A stretch of DNA of 64,000 nucleotides from Dipteronia dyeriana (Eukaryota > Streptophyta > Magnoliopsida > Sapindales > Sapindaceae). The notes beneath the pieces are model-generated. The model saw nothing but the letters and a program-made list of their open reading frames with translations, was not told where the DNA came from and ran no database searches. Positions 35,381 to 45,871 of this stretch are shown here, one piece after another; position 1 is the first letter of the stretch; every line of letters begins with the position of its first letter. The translations under genes were made by a program, and so were the position numbers. The stretch lies in assembly GCA_032871835.1 (NCBI GenBank), contig CM065299.1, positions 93,107,152-93,171,151 on the forward strand. Reading direction: 5' to 3'.

Positions 35381-36624
35381 GGGATTTTAGCAAAAATGCC
35401 CTATTTTAAGGGTTTAATAGCAAACCTACCCTAGAAACTAATTCAATTGCAAAACTACCATATTCTTTCCAATATACCCTCACTTATCACTCACCATATT
35501 TATTATCCTCTTAATTATTTTTACCAACCAAGTTATCAAATAAATAAAATAAATAATATATAACATTTTTTTACACTACAACACTTTTTCCCATACATTG
35601 TTTTTCAATTTTAGGTTTCAAAAAACTTGGAGATATTATGTTAAATTAATTTGAAGGTATGTATTGCATTTAATAATTATATTTTCAACTTCATAAGATT
35701 TATTTTGTTAGTTTTGAAATAATCTTGTTTTTTATTTTTCCATTTTTTAACTTGTCATTTCTTAACTTACAAGACTTGAAAAATTCCCTCGGGATGGGGT
35801 GTCCCGACATCGGGTCCGCCAGGGTGACCCGACATCGGGACACCCCGTCCCGAGGAAAAACCGAGAAAATTTTTCCTCAGGACATGGGTATCCCAGTGTC
35901 GGGTTGTTTTATTAATTATTTCCTGATTTGTTTCGTCTCGAGACTCTTATCAAGAGTTGAAAAAAGTCTCGGGACAGGGTGTCCTAACATCGGGTCACCC
36001 TGTCCTGAGGAAATATTTCTCTGGATGGGGTGTCCTGACACCGAGTCACCCCGTCTCGAGGAAATTTTTTCTCGGGACGGGGTGTCCCGATCTCGGGTCA
36101 CCCCGTCCCGAGACTTTTATCAAGAGTTAAAAAAAGTCTCAGGATTGGGTAACCCGACACGGGGACACCCATGTCCTGAGGAAAAATTTCCTCGGGACGG
36201 GGTGACCCGATGTCGGGACACCCAGTCCCGAGGAAATTTTTCAAGTTTTGTAAGTTAAAAAATGGAAAAATAAAAAACAATATTATTTCAAAACTAACAA
36301 AAAAGACCTTATAAAGTTGAAAATATAATTCTTAAATACAATATATACCTTCAAATTAATTTAACATAATATCTCCAAGTTTTTTGAAACTTAAAATTAA
36401 AAAACAATGTATGGGAAAAAAGTGTTGTAGTGTAAAAAAAGTTAGATAGTATTTAGTTTATTTATTTGATAACTTGGTTGGTAAAAATAATTAAAAGGGT
36501 AATAAATATGGTGAGTGATAAGTGATGGTATATTGGGAAGAATAGGGTAGTTTTACAATTGAATTAGTTTCTATGGTAGATTTGCTATTAAGCCCTTAAA
36601 ATAGGGTATTTTTGCTAAAAACCC
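35381..36624. mobile_element. Mutator-like foldback element with about 420-bp inverted arms
   Basis: The left arm starts GGGATTTTAGCAAAAATGCC and the inverted right arm starts GGGTTTTTAGCAAAAATACC. The arms stay complementary for roughly 400 bases (for example ttatcactcaccatatttat against ataaatatggtgagtgataa, and catttttccattttttaac near 35745 against its reverse near 36262). The 9-bp flanks TCTGTAAAA (35372-35380) and TATGTAATT (36625-36633) match at 6 of 9, consistent with a decayed Mutator-type TSD. Between the arms is an array of GC-rich hairpins (next entry). Confidence 0.75.
35785..36240. repeat. Array of about eight GC-rich imperfect palindromes
   Basis: The unit is about 42-45 bases: cctcgggacggggtgtcccg followed by a short centre (acatcgggt / atgtcgg) and the inverse (acaccccgtcccgagg). 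Copies occur in both orientations, spaced by AT-rich ggaaaatttt or agacttttatcaagagtt linkers. Because units are self-complementary, similar GCPDIGSPRPEEIF-like open frames appear on both strands (35725-36258 + and 36280-35916 -). These frames are by-products of the palindromes. Confidence 0.8.
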
Positions 36625-36730
36625 TATGTAATTTTTTATTTTTTATTTTGAAACTTTAGGGACCCTTACAGATCGGAAGCCCTAGACGGTCACTTCACTG
36701 GGCTCTCCTTAGGCCGGGCTTGCTTCCATG

Positions 36731-38518
36731 TAAGTGATCATACAGCAAGAAGTTCTTTTTTTAGTACTTCTTTAAAAGTGATGGATGAATTTGAACTATT
36801 ATCGAACAAAGACTGTTATTTCTCTACTAGTCTACTTTGATGACAAAAAAAAAACGGGTATTCTAACAAGCCATGTACATTACCTGAGACGACGTGAGAG
36901 AGCTAGAGTTTGACTAATCGCGAAGGAAATTAAAGACTGTTCCCGATGCATGCATATACATTTCAACAAATTAATATGCAAAAGAATAATGACCATTCTG
37001 CGTTGATCATGTATAGCTTCAGGACAATATGGAAGAATGAATACTTGTTAAATATTACAAGAGCAATTATTAATTAGTTATTGGATTTTTTTTATAAAAA
37101 AATTTCAAGGTGTTTACGATTTTTATAAAATGATCTCACACTTTATCCGAGCGTCAAATTAGTTTCTCTTTTTAGGAATGACGCTAAATTGATCTTTCTA
37201 ACAATTTAAAGGTGTTAAATATAACAGTTGACTTTAACAATTTTAATTAAAGTATATAAATATCATTTATTTGTCATATTAAAGTAAAGTTGTTTTGTGT
37301 TTTGTACATTAAATTCACAATTATAATTATACTTATAATAAAATCTAAAAGTATTATTAACGAAACACCGTATGTACATTTTTTAATTAAAATTATCTAA
37401 AAAAAATCTAAAAATATTTTAGTAAGACAATATCAATCTAAAAATTATTTAAAAATCAAAACTCACAAATAAAATAAATAAAAGTAGACATGTGTTAATA
37501 AAAATTGTGCATGTATGATTAATTTATTGTTTATGAGTAAAGTACAATTTTACCCCACACAGTTAAAGTTGACTGATAAAACTTAGTTAGAGAGACTAAT
37601 TTGACACTTGAAAAAAATGTAGGTACCAATTTGGTCACTGAGAGAATATGGGGAAATAGTACCAAATGAGTTTGGTTTTGTGAAAATATCACCAAGTTAT
37701 TAATTCTATGTTTTGGCATAAAAGTATGCGGTGAGATTAAAATACCCTCATTTATTCTTTTACTTTTTAAATTTCTCTCTCTCTCGCTTCCTCTCTCCTC
37801 TTTTTTTTTCAAAGACCTCATTGATCCATCAATGGAGGTAGGACAAGACCTCCTTTGGAGGTCAAAACGACCTCGACCTCAATGAAGAAGAAGATAAAAA
37901 AAAACAAAAAAAAAATCTGGAAATAAATCTCAGCAACAAGTTTCGGGTAGGTCACTTGAGACTTATTTTCAGCTATCCAAGACTTATTACCAAATACCCG
38001 AGGCTTATTGTCAACTTTCCGAGACTTATTTTCATTTTTTTTTTTAATGAAGGTCGTCCGACGACCTCTAATAGAGTCGACAGAGAGAGAGAGAGAGATA
38101 TTTTTACAAAGTAAAAAAGAAAAGTAAAAGAATGGGGGTATTAGGGGCAATTTTAGCAGATTCCAATAATTGGTATTATTTCTATTAAACTTATTAACTA
38201 TGTGACTTTTGTACCAATGGCATTGGAAATATTGTCATTAAAATAAAATAAAAAACCTTTGATCAATTCTATAAAAGCCGTAAACAATTTGAAATTAAGA
38301 AAAAATTCATGACCTAATTAATAATTGTCCACATATTACAGTAATTTAAGTCCACGTGTGCAACGCGTTAGCAAATTGCAATTGCGCTATATATATACTG
38401 AAGAGATCACTAGTCTATAAAAAGTAAAAACAGGCCAAGATCAGCAATAATATTCATGAACATCGGGTGTACAAAAACAGAAAAGAAGAGACTTGCTGTA
38501 ACTGGGTTCGTGATCAAC
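36731..38518 (+). promoter_or_regulatory. Upstream region of gene copy 2, with a 1.2-kb insertion
   Basis: The pieces 36770-37070 and 38315-38518 align with 12265-12520 and 12545-12840 upstream of gene copy 1. A TATA box CTATAAAAA (38415-38423) and the motif ACAGGCC (38430-38436) are conserved. Between them an insertion of about 1.2 kb separates the distal part from the core promoter. The distance from ACAGGCC to the ATG is 89 bases here against 77 in the other two copies. Confidence 0.7.
37083..38314. mobile_element. Inverted-repeat element in the copy-2 promoter, Mutator-like candidate
   Basis: The left end (ggattttttttataaaaa..tttcaaggtgtttacgattt) and the inverted right end (ggtcatgaattttttc..tttcaaattgtttacggctt) match over about 60 bases. 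The flanks taattagttattg and taattaataattg are similar but not identical, so the exact TSD is unclear. The interior (37900-38060) holds short repeats of the type 'cgagacttatttttca'. It has no coding capacity. It is absent at the paralogous site near 12520-12545. Confidence 0.6.
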
Positions 38519-38710
38519 ATGGCTAACTTCTTCTGTTTTACTTTGGCTTCGATTCAATTCTAACTAGTGTTAGAGTTCTTGAAAACTATTATTGGGTCAT
38601 TTTAAATTTTAACTTTGTTGTTCCAAGAGTTTTGGATTTGAGCCCTCACGTTAATGTATTTGAATTTGGTGTGTGTTTATATTTGGACTCGAGTTACATG
38701 GCAATTAAGA

Positions 38711-39465
38711 TCCAGTTTGGTATTGTTTTCCCAATTGCTTTTGGGGCCAAAAGTGATTCTGGAACAAAGATAGGGTGTTTGGTAAAATCGCGGGGAAGTG
38801 CTTTTGGTCACTTTTAGCTTCTCCCAACTGAGTTTTTAAGAAACTACAAATACATGCATTTGGATTTTGGATTTTGGATTTTGGATTTTGGATTTTGGAT
38901 TTTGGCTTCTGCTTTTAGAAAACGCGCTACAGTGATATTAAATAAAAATTTACCAACTTTCCAACTTTCCAACTTTCCAACTTTATCTCTACCTTTAACG
39001 AAATTTACAAAAAAAAAAAATGGGCTTACGTTTATGTACAAAAAAAATATTGTCATAACTATACAAAAAATGTGGATAATTAATTCAATAAAGTAGAATA
39101 AAAAAATAAAAAATAAAGTAGAATAAAATAAATAAATAAAGAAATGGGACTAATTAATTCAATAAAGTACCATAATTATATAACACTTAACACTAAAAAA
39201 AAATGTAAAGTATAGCACATTAACACCATTTAGATGTCTATATCTTTTTAGTAATTTTACACACTCACAACACTTTTTATTTCAGTTTACCAAACATATT
39301 GAAATTGCGCTTTTAGTTTTCACAGTACTTTTGAAAATCAGTTTACCAAACACTCAGCTGATTCTTCCCACAGCAATTTCAAAAGCAATTCCCCCCACAG
39401 CAATAATTCCCCCCACAGCAATTTTAAAAGCACTTCTCCCCACAGTACAGCAATGTCAAACTGGA
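38711..39465. mobile_element. hAT-like MITE in intron 1 of gene copy 2
   Basis: The left end TCCAGTTTGGTATTG matches the inverted right end TCCAGTTTGACATTG, and the inner parts share 'gtgtttggtaaa' and 'gaagtgctttt' motifs in opposite orientation. The flanks aattaaga and cattaaac share ATTAA. The interior contains a six-fold TTTTGGA repeat (38859-38905) and a four-fold CCAACTTT repeat (38952-38983). Further sequence on both sides (38555-39630) is also absent from copy 1, so a larger or composite insertion is possible. Confidence 0.65.
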
Positions 39466-40818
39466 CATTAAACGTGTTGGTTTTACATCTAAGGGTGTTT
39501 TAGAATGTTAAATATTATAATATTATTTATTTGATCATTTCTCATTGGTTTATACTTTTAGGTCGTACGATTAATTACTAACCGCTGTAAATTTCAAAAA
39601 CAGAACTTGCTGTAAACAGCTAGTAATAACCTGTAGTTTGGTAATTTCTTAGATGAGAATTCTTAATCGTTATGTGGTGATGGTGTAAACGTGGAGATAA
39701 AGATGATAGGGAATAATACAGGACGAGTTGAGTCCAAAATTGAAATTGACGCAAGCCTTGACACCGTGTGGAATATATTGACCGATTATGAGAAATTTGT
39801 CGACTTGGTTCATTGTGTTACTACCAGCCACTTGGTAGAAAAGAAAGCCAATATCTCTCGTGTTCGTCAGGTATAAAGTCATATAGAGGAGGATTCAGGT
39901 GTGAGATCCTCAAAAAAAAAAACATAAGGATTGCGATTACGTAACGTTATAAATTGATTTACATTATTAATTTCAACAGATTGGACATATAAACTTGCCG
40001 TTGGGGCTGAAATTCAGTGCCAAAGTAGTTGTTGATTACAATGAGAAAGATGTTGAGATTTTGTCTCATGGAAAGAAACGTTACTTGGAGTTTAAGATGA
40101 TTGAAGGTGACCTACAATTCTATCAAGGAAAGTGGTCTGTTGAGCAGGTACATCTCTACGTACATTTTTTGTCACAATATACATGATATACTTTTAAGTT
40201 AACTAATAGTACATCATCTAATTATGGATTAAATATAGGGAGAACTTTATAAGTAACCAAAAAATTAATGTCTTTATTGTTTTTATCCAAGATTAGTAAG
40301 TTTATTGTCTTTACCCATTTTTTCACTTTTGGGATAAAATTGCCCTTCAATCATAATTGAAAAGGAAAACTGAACAATAAAAAAAAAAGATTCAAAATCA
40401 GTTAATAAAAAAAATAAATTAAATAACAAATTGAAAATCTCAAAAACCCAAAACCAACACTTAATTGGTTTCACTGTCAGTGTTCATTCTTTGACTTAAC
40501 AAGAAAAGAGAAACCAGAGGTGGTTGTGAGAGGCAGAGCTGATGACGACCACCAACACGACCAGCCGCCGACGACGACGACGTGCAAACTGAGACGACGA
40601 CGGTGCAGACGTAGAGAGTCCAGATCCGACTAGGAGACGCGAGCGATGAGTGGCGACGAGATCTGACGAGTTCAAGAGACGACGACGACGTGGAGACGGA
40701 GACGACAACATATTTGTTAAGAGATTGTTTTCAATGTCCTATTTAAGACTGGTTTCAATTTCAATTTTTTGAGAGATTGTATTTGTTGTGGTTCCTTTGT
40801 AGAGAGAGAGAGAAAGAG

Positions 40819-40938
40819 ATGTCGTACTTGCTACCGCATCTGCACTCAGGATGGGCCATCGATCAAGCCATCCTCACTGAAGAAGAGCTTCTCGTCATCA
40901 TTCGATTCGGTCATGGCTGGGACGAAACCTGCATACAG
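40819..40938 (+). pseudogene. Captured first exon of DIM1/YLS8 (U5 snRNP thioredoxin-like protein)
   Basis: The 40-codon frame MSYLLPHLHSGWAIDQAI.. to FGHGWDETCIQ is followed by a donor (CAG|gtcaat). It matches the start of the highly conserved spliceosomal protein DIM1 (TXNL4A; Arabidopsis YLS8), whose N-terminus is MSYLLPHLHSGWAVDQAI.. and which has FGHDWDETC at the same place. Several otherwise near-invariant residues are changed (for example HDWD to HGWD), as expected for relaxed selection. A stretch resembling the 5' UTR (40710-40818) and intron-like sequence after 40938 seem to have come along. A 22-base direct repeat (starts 40688 and 41671, acgtggagacggagacgaca..) brackets the captured piece. 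No later DIM1 exon is present. Function is unlikely; chimeric transcription is possible. Confidence 0.85.
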
Positions 40939-41899
40939 GTCAATTTCTTCCTCTTTTATTTTTAATGTTTCACATTCTATTCTTTTTAATTTATAAGAAA
41001 CCCTAAAACCCTACTTTTTATATATTTTCATGTGTATCATCTTAGTTTGGATCAGTCTCTGAATTTTGTTTTTGTATAATTGGCTGAATTATTCACATAT
41101 ACAGTATGCTTTGTGTTATGTAGTTACCAAATTAGATAAAGCGAGTTCCTTTTTATTTTGTTTGTTGGTTGCCCTTATATTACATATATTTACAATTGGA
41201 CTCTGTTTCTAATTTGCCAATCTTTATCCACTCATAGACTCATAGTTTCAATTTGCACAATTTGTTCCTTTTAAGGTTATGCTGGATTTTGTTGTTCTCT
41301 GTTTGTTCGTGAATTTGGCACTTGTGGGTGGGAAATTCTCTGTTCTGATTCTGCAAGGTTGTATTTAAAATATGTCTAAATATTGAAAGGAGAAATTTAA
41401 AGAGTTGGATGATGTTGGCTTTGCTAAAATTGGAGCTAAGGTTCTCATAATATGTGTTTTTTTAGCAACAATATTTTGTAAAATTTGAACGCTGCAGTAA
41501 TATATTTTAACTTTCAAGGGCATAAAACCGGTTTTGAGTGTTTGTAATGAGTACAGTTTTGGCCATAGATATTATTTAGGCTACTAGGCGGGTTAATGAT
41601 GTGTGGTGCTAGAAACCATTCACACCGATGACGACGACCATGAAGAGCCGGCGATGATGAGACGACGACAACGTGGAGACGGAGACGACAACGACTAGTC
41701 ACCAACGGTTTGCACTTTCTCTTTTCATTTGATTTTAGGGCTTTAATTTTTTTGTGTTTTTGATTGATAGATTTCGAAATTGATTTTGTTTTTTACATTA
41801 ACAAATTGATTTATATTTTAACAGTTATTATAACAAATTGATTTTGTTCAATAGTGAATGGTTGTCGAAATTTGAGGAGGGATTTTAAGAAATTGATTT

Positions 41900-43525
41900 T
41901 GTACATTGATGTGTTTAATTGTTGTGAACGAGTGTGTTTAATGAGTTATGAATTGTGTGTTTAATTGTTGTTAACGGGTGTGCTTAATTGGTTATGAACT
42001 GGTGTGTTTAATTGAGTATGAACTGGTGTGTTTAATTGGGTAAGACTGGTGTATTTAATTGAGTATGACTGGTGTGTTTAATTGGGTATGAACTGGTGTA
42101 ACCTGTGTGTTTAATTGGGTATGAACTGGTGTAACCTATGTGTTTAATTGGGTATGACTGGTGTGTTTAATTGGACATGACTGGTTTGTTTAATTGAGAA
42201 TATGTGAGTTTACTTGAAGCTTTAGAGGGTTTTTTATATCTGGTATTAGCATGATTTGCATGTTAAAATAGTTAGCATGATTTGTGGAAAATTCTACAAT
42301 TAGTGGGTATAAGTTGTTTTTTGTTCTTTTTTTGTTGTAGTGTATGATTTTTTATATAGGTATGCAATAAAAACTGTCTTGTTCTATGCATTATGTTCAT
42401 TTATTTACTTGTTTTTCTTTTTTGATTTTCATTTGTGCTTATATTAGATGATCCAGTTCGGTTTGATAAATTAATGATATATTAGCACTATATTTCCTTG
42501 TCCTGTTTTTAATTTGAGTTTCCAAGTTGCAACTTACTCGCTAGTGTGTTTAATTGGATATGACTTGTGTGTTTAATTGGGTATTATCAGGTGTGTGTAA
42601 TTGGGTATGACTGGTGTGGGGTATTTATTTACAAGTATGTAGAGACGGCAATTGTGAAAAATGGTCACTGGAAATCTGGAATTAGGTATGACTGATTGTT
42701 CGTTGCTTTTGTTTTTCTCACAGGTGGATATCCATACCATGAGTGTTTTTGACAATTGGTTGCTTCATGGTTGTAGATAGGCAATTGCATTCGAAAACCT
42801 CTCAAAAAATTTTTTGGGTGAAGATGGGGGAAAATGTTGTTTTGTTTAGTTTTTGGATGTTTTGTTTGGATGTTTTGTTTCCAAATGGCTATGTAAAGTG
42901 CCTGGTTTTTTTTAGTTACTGGTGTTATTATTATTTTTTTGTATAGATGTGGATACCCCTACCATGGACGCATACAAGCCGATGTTGCTGAAACCTGGGA
43001 AAATGGTTGTGCTGTGGCAGTTTTCTGAATGTTTTGTTTAAAAATGGCAACGTAAAGTGGCTGTTTTGATGAATGGTTTTGAATGTCCATTGTTAACTTA
43101 GACATGTCCATTGTTGGGAAGATGATTTTGATGAATGGTTTTGAATTAGAATACATCTAACTTTTACTTGAGCACTATTGTGTTTAATTTTTTAGTAATG
43201 GTTTGTTTAATTGTCCAATAGCATTGGTGTGTTTGATTGTCCAGTAACACCACTTTGTTTAATTTTTGAGTACTGGTATGTTTAATTTTTAGGGCACTTA
43301 TGTGTTTAATTGTTTAAAAGAACCGATGTGTTTAATTCTTGACAACTGAACACTGTTGTGTTTAGTTTTTTCACACTGGTGTGTTTAATTGTTCAATAAC
43401 ACCAGTGTGTTTAATTCTTGAGCACGGGTTTGCTTAATTTTTAGGGCACTGATGTGTTTAATAATAAAACCGGGGTGTTTAATTCTTGACAACCGGTGTG
43501 TTTAATTCTTGAGTACTTCTGTGTG
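41900..43525 (+). repeat. Minisatellite blocks built on tgtgtttaattg (left arm of the MULE)
   Basis: Units of about 23-26 bases contain the constant core tgtgtttaattg followed by a variable part such as ggtatgactgg or ttcttgagcac. Dense blocks occur at about 41925-42195, 42543-42625 and 43190-43525. No protein is encoded. The reverse complement of the same core fills 44265-45060 on the other side of the MuDR-like fragment. Confidence 0.8.
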
Positions 43526-43805
43526 TTTTTGATCTAGATACTTTGAATTTAAAACATGTCAAGTATTACCCACATACTTTCCTGCCACCATCAATTTCTA
43601 ATTCCTTGCATAAATAAAATACTTGATTGAATTTTCCAAGCAAATTACAAGTACTCTGAGATCGATCTCTCATTCATATTATAAGGTTCTGTCAACACTT
43701 CGTTAATGGTTGGGTTCTCAAAAATTCAAGGTTTCCACTCGAGGTTTCAAAAATACAGTCAATTGTTGGTATAGAACCCAATACGTTGTTGCTTCCACCC
43801 GCGGA

Positions 43806-44195
43806 TCAAAACTGTGCTGTCAATTGCTGTAAAAAGTTTTGATAAACAGGCTGAACGGTAGGAACACCTACATGATCAGGTTCTACACTAACTTTCTCAA
43901 CAATAGTAACATACACCTCTGGAATATGTCCACCATCGCACATTAACATTTCAACATCGCTATCATCTTTAATTTTCGGTCGGGTAGACCTAAGTCTAAC
44001 ATTGGTATCAAAAAAAGTTATTAACTCAATGGTAAACCTTGTTAAGTCAACATTTGCAACGCTTTGTATAACCCTAGACAACTCACCCTATGTGAAATTC
44101 CTACGAACTATGGCAAACTCTGTTTCACCACCCTCATAAAAGTTTCCCACCCATTTACCACCATAAGTGATTACCAATTTTGTTGGATCAATTCC
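43806..44195 (-). pseudogene. MuDR-type transposase N-terminal fragment
   Basis: Read on the minus strand, the frame gives GIDPTKLVITYGGKWV.., then YEGGE, AIVRRNFT, a TAG at 44088-44090 where plant MuDR proteins usually have Tyr, and then GELSRVIQSVANVD. This pattern (hydrophobic strand, GGKWV/GGEWV, GG, V.R..TY.EL...) is the typical start of dicot MULE transposases. The frame runs on to 43806 with an acidic stretch (IKDDSDVEMLM). The MULE catalytic domain and SWIM finger are missing, so the element is not autonomous. Confidence 0.7.
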
Positions 44196-44264
44196 TGCAT
44201 TTCAACCAATCAAAATCTCACATTTAGATTACAATTTATTAAATCAGTCACACATTTTAGAAGG

Positions 44265-45060
44265 AGCAAACAATTAAACACACTAGGCCAACCAAATTAA
44301 ACACACCATGACAAACCAAATTAAACACAACAACCAAACACAATTATACACACCAGTGTAAACCAATTGAATACACTAAGGAAACAACAATTAAATACAC
44401 GAGGACAAAATATTTAAATGTCCAGGGGAAAACCAAATTAAACACACTTGGGCAAAATGATTAAACACACCAGGCATATCAGATTAAACACACCAAGACA
44501 TACCACATTATACACACAATGACAGACCAATTAAACACACAAAGGCATGCCATATTAAACAAACCATGACAAACCAATTAAACACATCAGGGCAAACCAA
44601 TTAAACACACCGCGGAAACAAATTTAAACACACAAAGGCACACCACATTAAACGTAACATGACAAACCAATTAAACACACCGCGGAAACAAATTTAAACA
44701 CACAAAGGCACACCACATTAAACGTAACATGACAAACCAATTAAACACACCAAGAAAAAACCAATTAAACACACTACGGAAACAAATTTAAACACCAAGG
44801 CACACCACATTAAACGTAACATGACAAACCAATTAAACACACCAAGAAAAAACCAATTAAACACACTACGGAAACAAATTTAAACACCAATGCACACCAC
44901 ATTAAACACACCGTGACAAACAAATTAAACACACCACGAAAACAAAATAAAACTCACCAAGGCCAATAAATTACACATCACTTTAAACACACAAGGGATA
45001 ATAAATTAAACACACCAAGCAAATTCAATTAAACACACAACAGTTTATCAATTAAAGAAA
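44265..45060 (-). repeat. Minisatellite block built on caattaaacacacca (right arm of the MULE)
   Basis: This is the reverse complement of the tgtgtttaattg core, in units of roughly 20-25 bases with variable spacers (aggcacaccaca, agaaaaaac, cggaaac). A higher-order duplication of about 60-70 bases (accgcggaaac..taacatgac) is repeated around 44605-44870. Together with 41900-43525 it makes an inverted pair around the MuDR-like fragment. Confidence 0.8.
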
Positions 45061-45477
45061 CCAAAGTTAACTATTTCCTTCAACCTTTATTCATTATAAT
45101 CTGAATATGAAACAAAATAAATTAGGGTTTCTAATACATACCTCTAGATGAAGGACCTGGAGAATCTCGATTCATCATAACAACCTCACCAAAAATCTTT
45201 GAATTACAAAAGCCAATCCCTAAATTTTGAACCAAAATCCAGTCTCACATATATGGGTTTTTTATGAATTCTAGAGACAAAGCAAATGGGTTTGCAACAG
45301 TTTCAACAATGACAGTAGTTTCAACAATGACAACAATTTCAACAAGAAATGGGTTCACCGTGAACACAGAGAGAGAAGTGAAGAGTGTCTTAAAAAATTT
45401 CAGATTTGACACGTGAGACCTAGGTTCACCGTGAAAAAAAAAGAGAGAAGGAGGGAGACCCACAGATGTGATACGGA

Positions 45478-45479
<2 letters not shown>

Positions 45480-45512
<33 letters not shown>
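45480..45512. repeat. (GA)n microsatellite
   Basis: An uninterrupted run of about 15 GA units in a purine-rich, agagag-dense part of the MULE right end (45365-45660). Open frames across it on either strand are low-complexity artefacts. Confidence 0.85.
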
Positions 45513-45515
<3 letters not shown>

Positions 45516-45809
45516 TTCAGACAAAAAATGGGTATGGTGTGAACATACAAAGAGAGAGAAGATGTAAAAGAGAGAAGAAGAGAGAAGATAAATGGGCGTG
45601 AACAAGCAGTGTACAGAGAAGATGTAGAAGAGAGAGAAGATAAACTTTTAAGACAAATAAAGAAAATATGAATAGTAAAACAATTAATGAATAAATGAGG
45701 GGTATTTGGGTTTTCACAACCAAAGATTGAGTAGAAACAATAAATTTATTAATGTTGGGTAAAAATAATACAGCTCATTAATTTTATACTAAAATGAGGT
45801 ATTTACTCT

Positions 45810-45810
<1 letters not shown>

Positions 45811-45868
<58 letters not shown>
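45811..45868. repeat. (AT)n microsatellite directly before the last exon of gene copy 2
   Basis: About 26 AT units fill the space between the right end of the MULE and the conserved atgattgggacttgtgtag acceptor (45885). In copy 1 the same position is only 'aatatatgattgg', so the run has expanded here. It takes up much of the polypyrimidine and branch-point region. Confidence 0.85.

Positions 45869-45871
<3 letters not shown>

Larger units (their letters stand above)
35011..36722. mobile_element. Non-autonomous hAT element carrying a Mutator-like foldback
   Basis: A perfect 8-bp duplication CTTCCATG flanks it (35003-35010 and 36723-36730). The left end CAGGATCGGCTCTGAGA and the inverted right end CAAGCCCGGCCTAAGGA are diverged versions of the plant hAT terminus CAGGGCCGGC. 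It has no transposase. Its interior is largely occupied by the palindromic element at 35381-36624. The paralogous site in the copy-1 unit (about 12245-12260, atatcttccatattag) is empty. Confidence 0.85.
40238..45808. mobile_element. Mutator-like element (MULE) in the last intron of gene copy 2
   Basis: An exact 9-bp duplication TTAAATATA flanks it (40229-40237 and 45809-45817), the hallmark length of Mutator transposition. The terminal regions are inverted repeats of over 100 bases: left ..attaatgtctttattgtttttatccaag.. against inverted right ..attaatgagctgtattatttttacccaac... Inside are a fragment of a MuDR-type protein (minus strand, 43806-44195), a host exon from DIM1/YLS8 (40819-40938), and two large minisatellite blocks in opposite orientation. 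The other copies of the gene lack this insertion. Confidence 0.85.

Noticed and set aside
35725..36280. Open frames of 177 and about 120 codons on opposite strands with matching peptides
   Set aside because: They arise because the DNA is palindromic; both strands read the same hairpin units. There is no codon bias, start context or family.
44265..45060. Short repeats with variable spacers (caattaaacacacca) resembling a CRISPR array
   Set aside because: Spacers vary in length, many are shared, and the reverse complement of the same repeat lies elsewhere in the same MULE. It is a minisatellite.
45245..45723. Open frames on both strands with many Ser/Leu or Arg/Glu residues
   Set aside because: They read a purine/pyrimidine-rich stretch with a (GA)n run; low complexity only.
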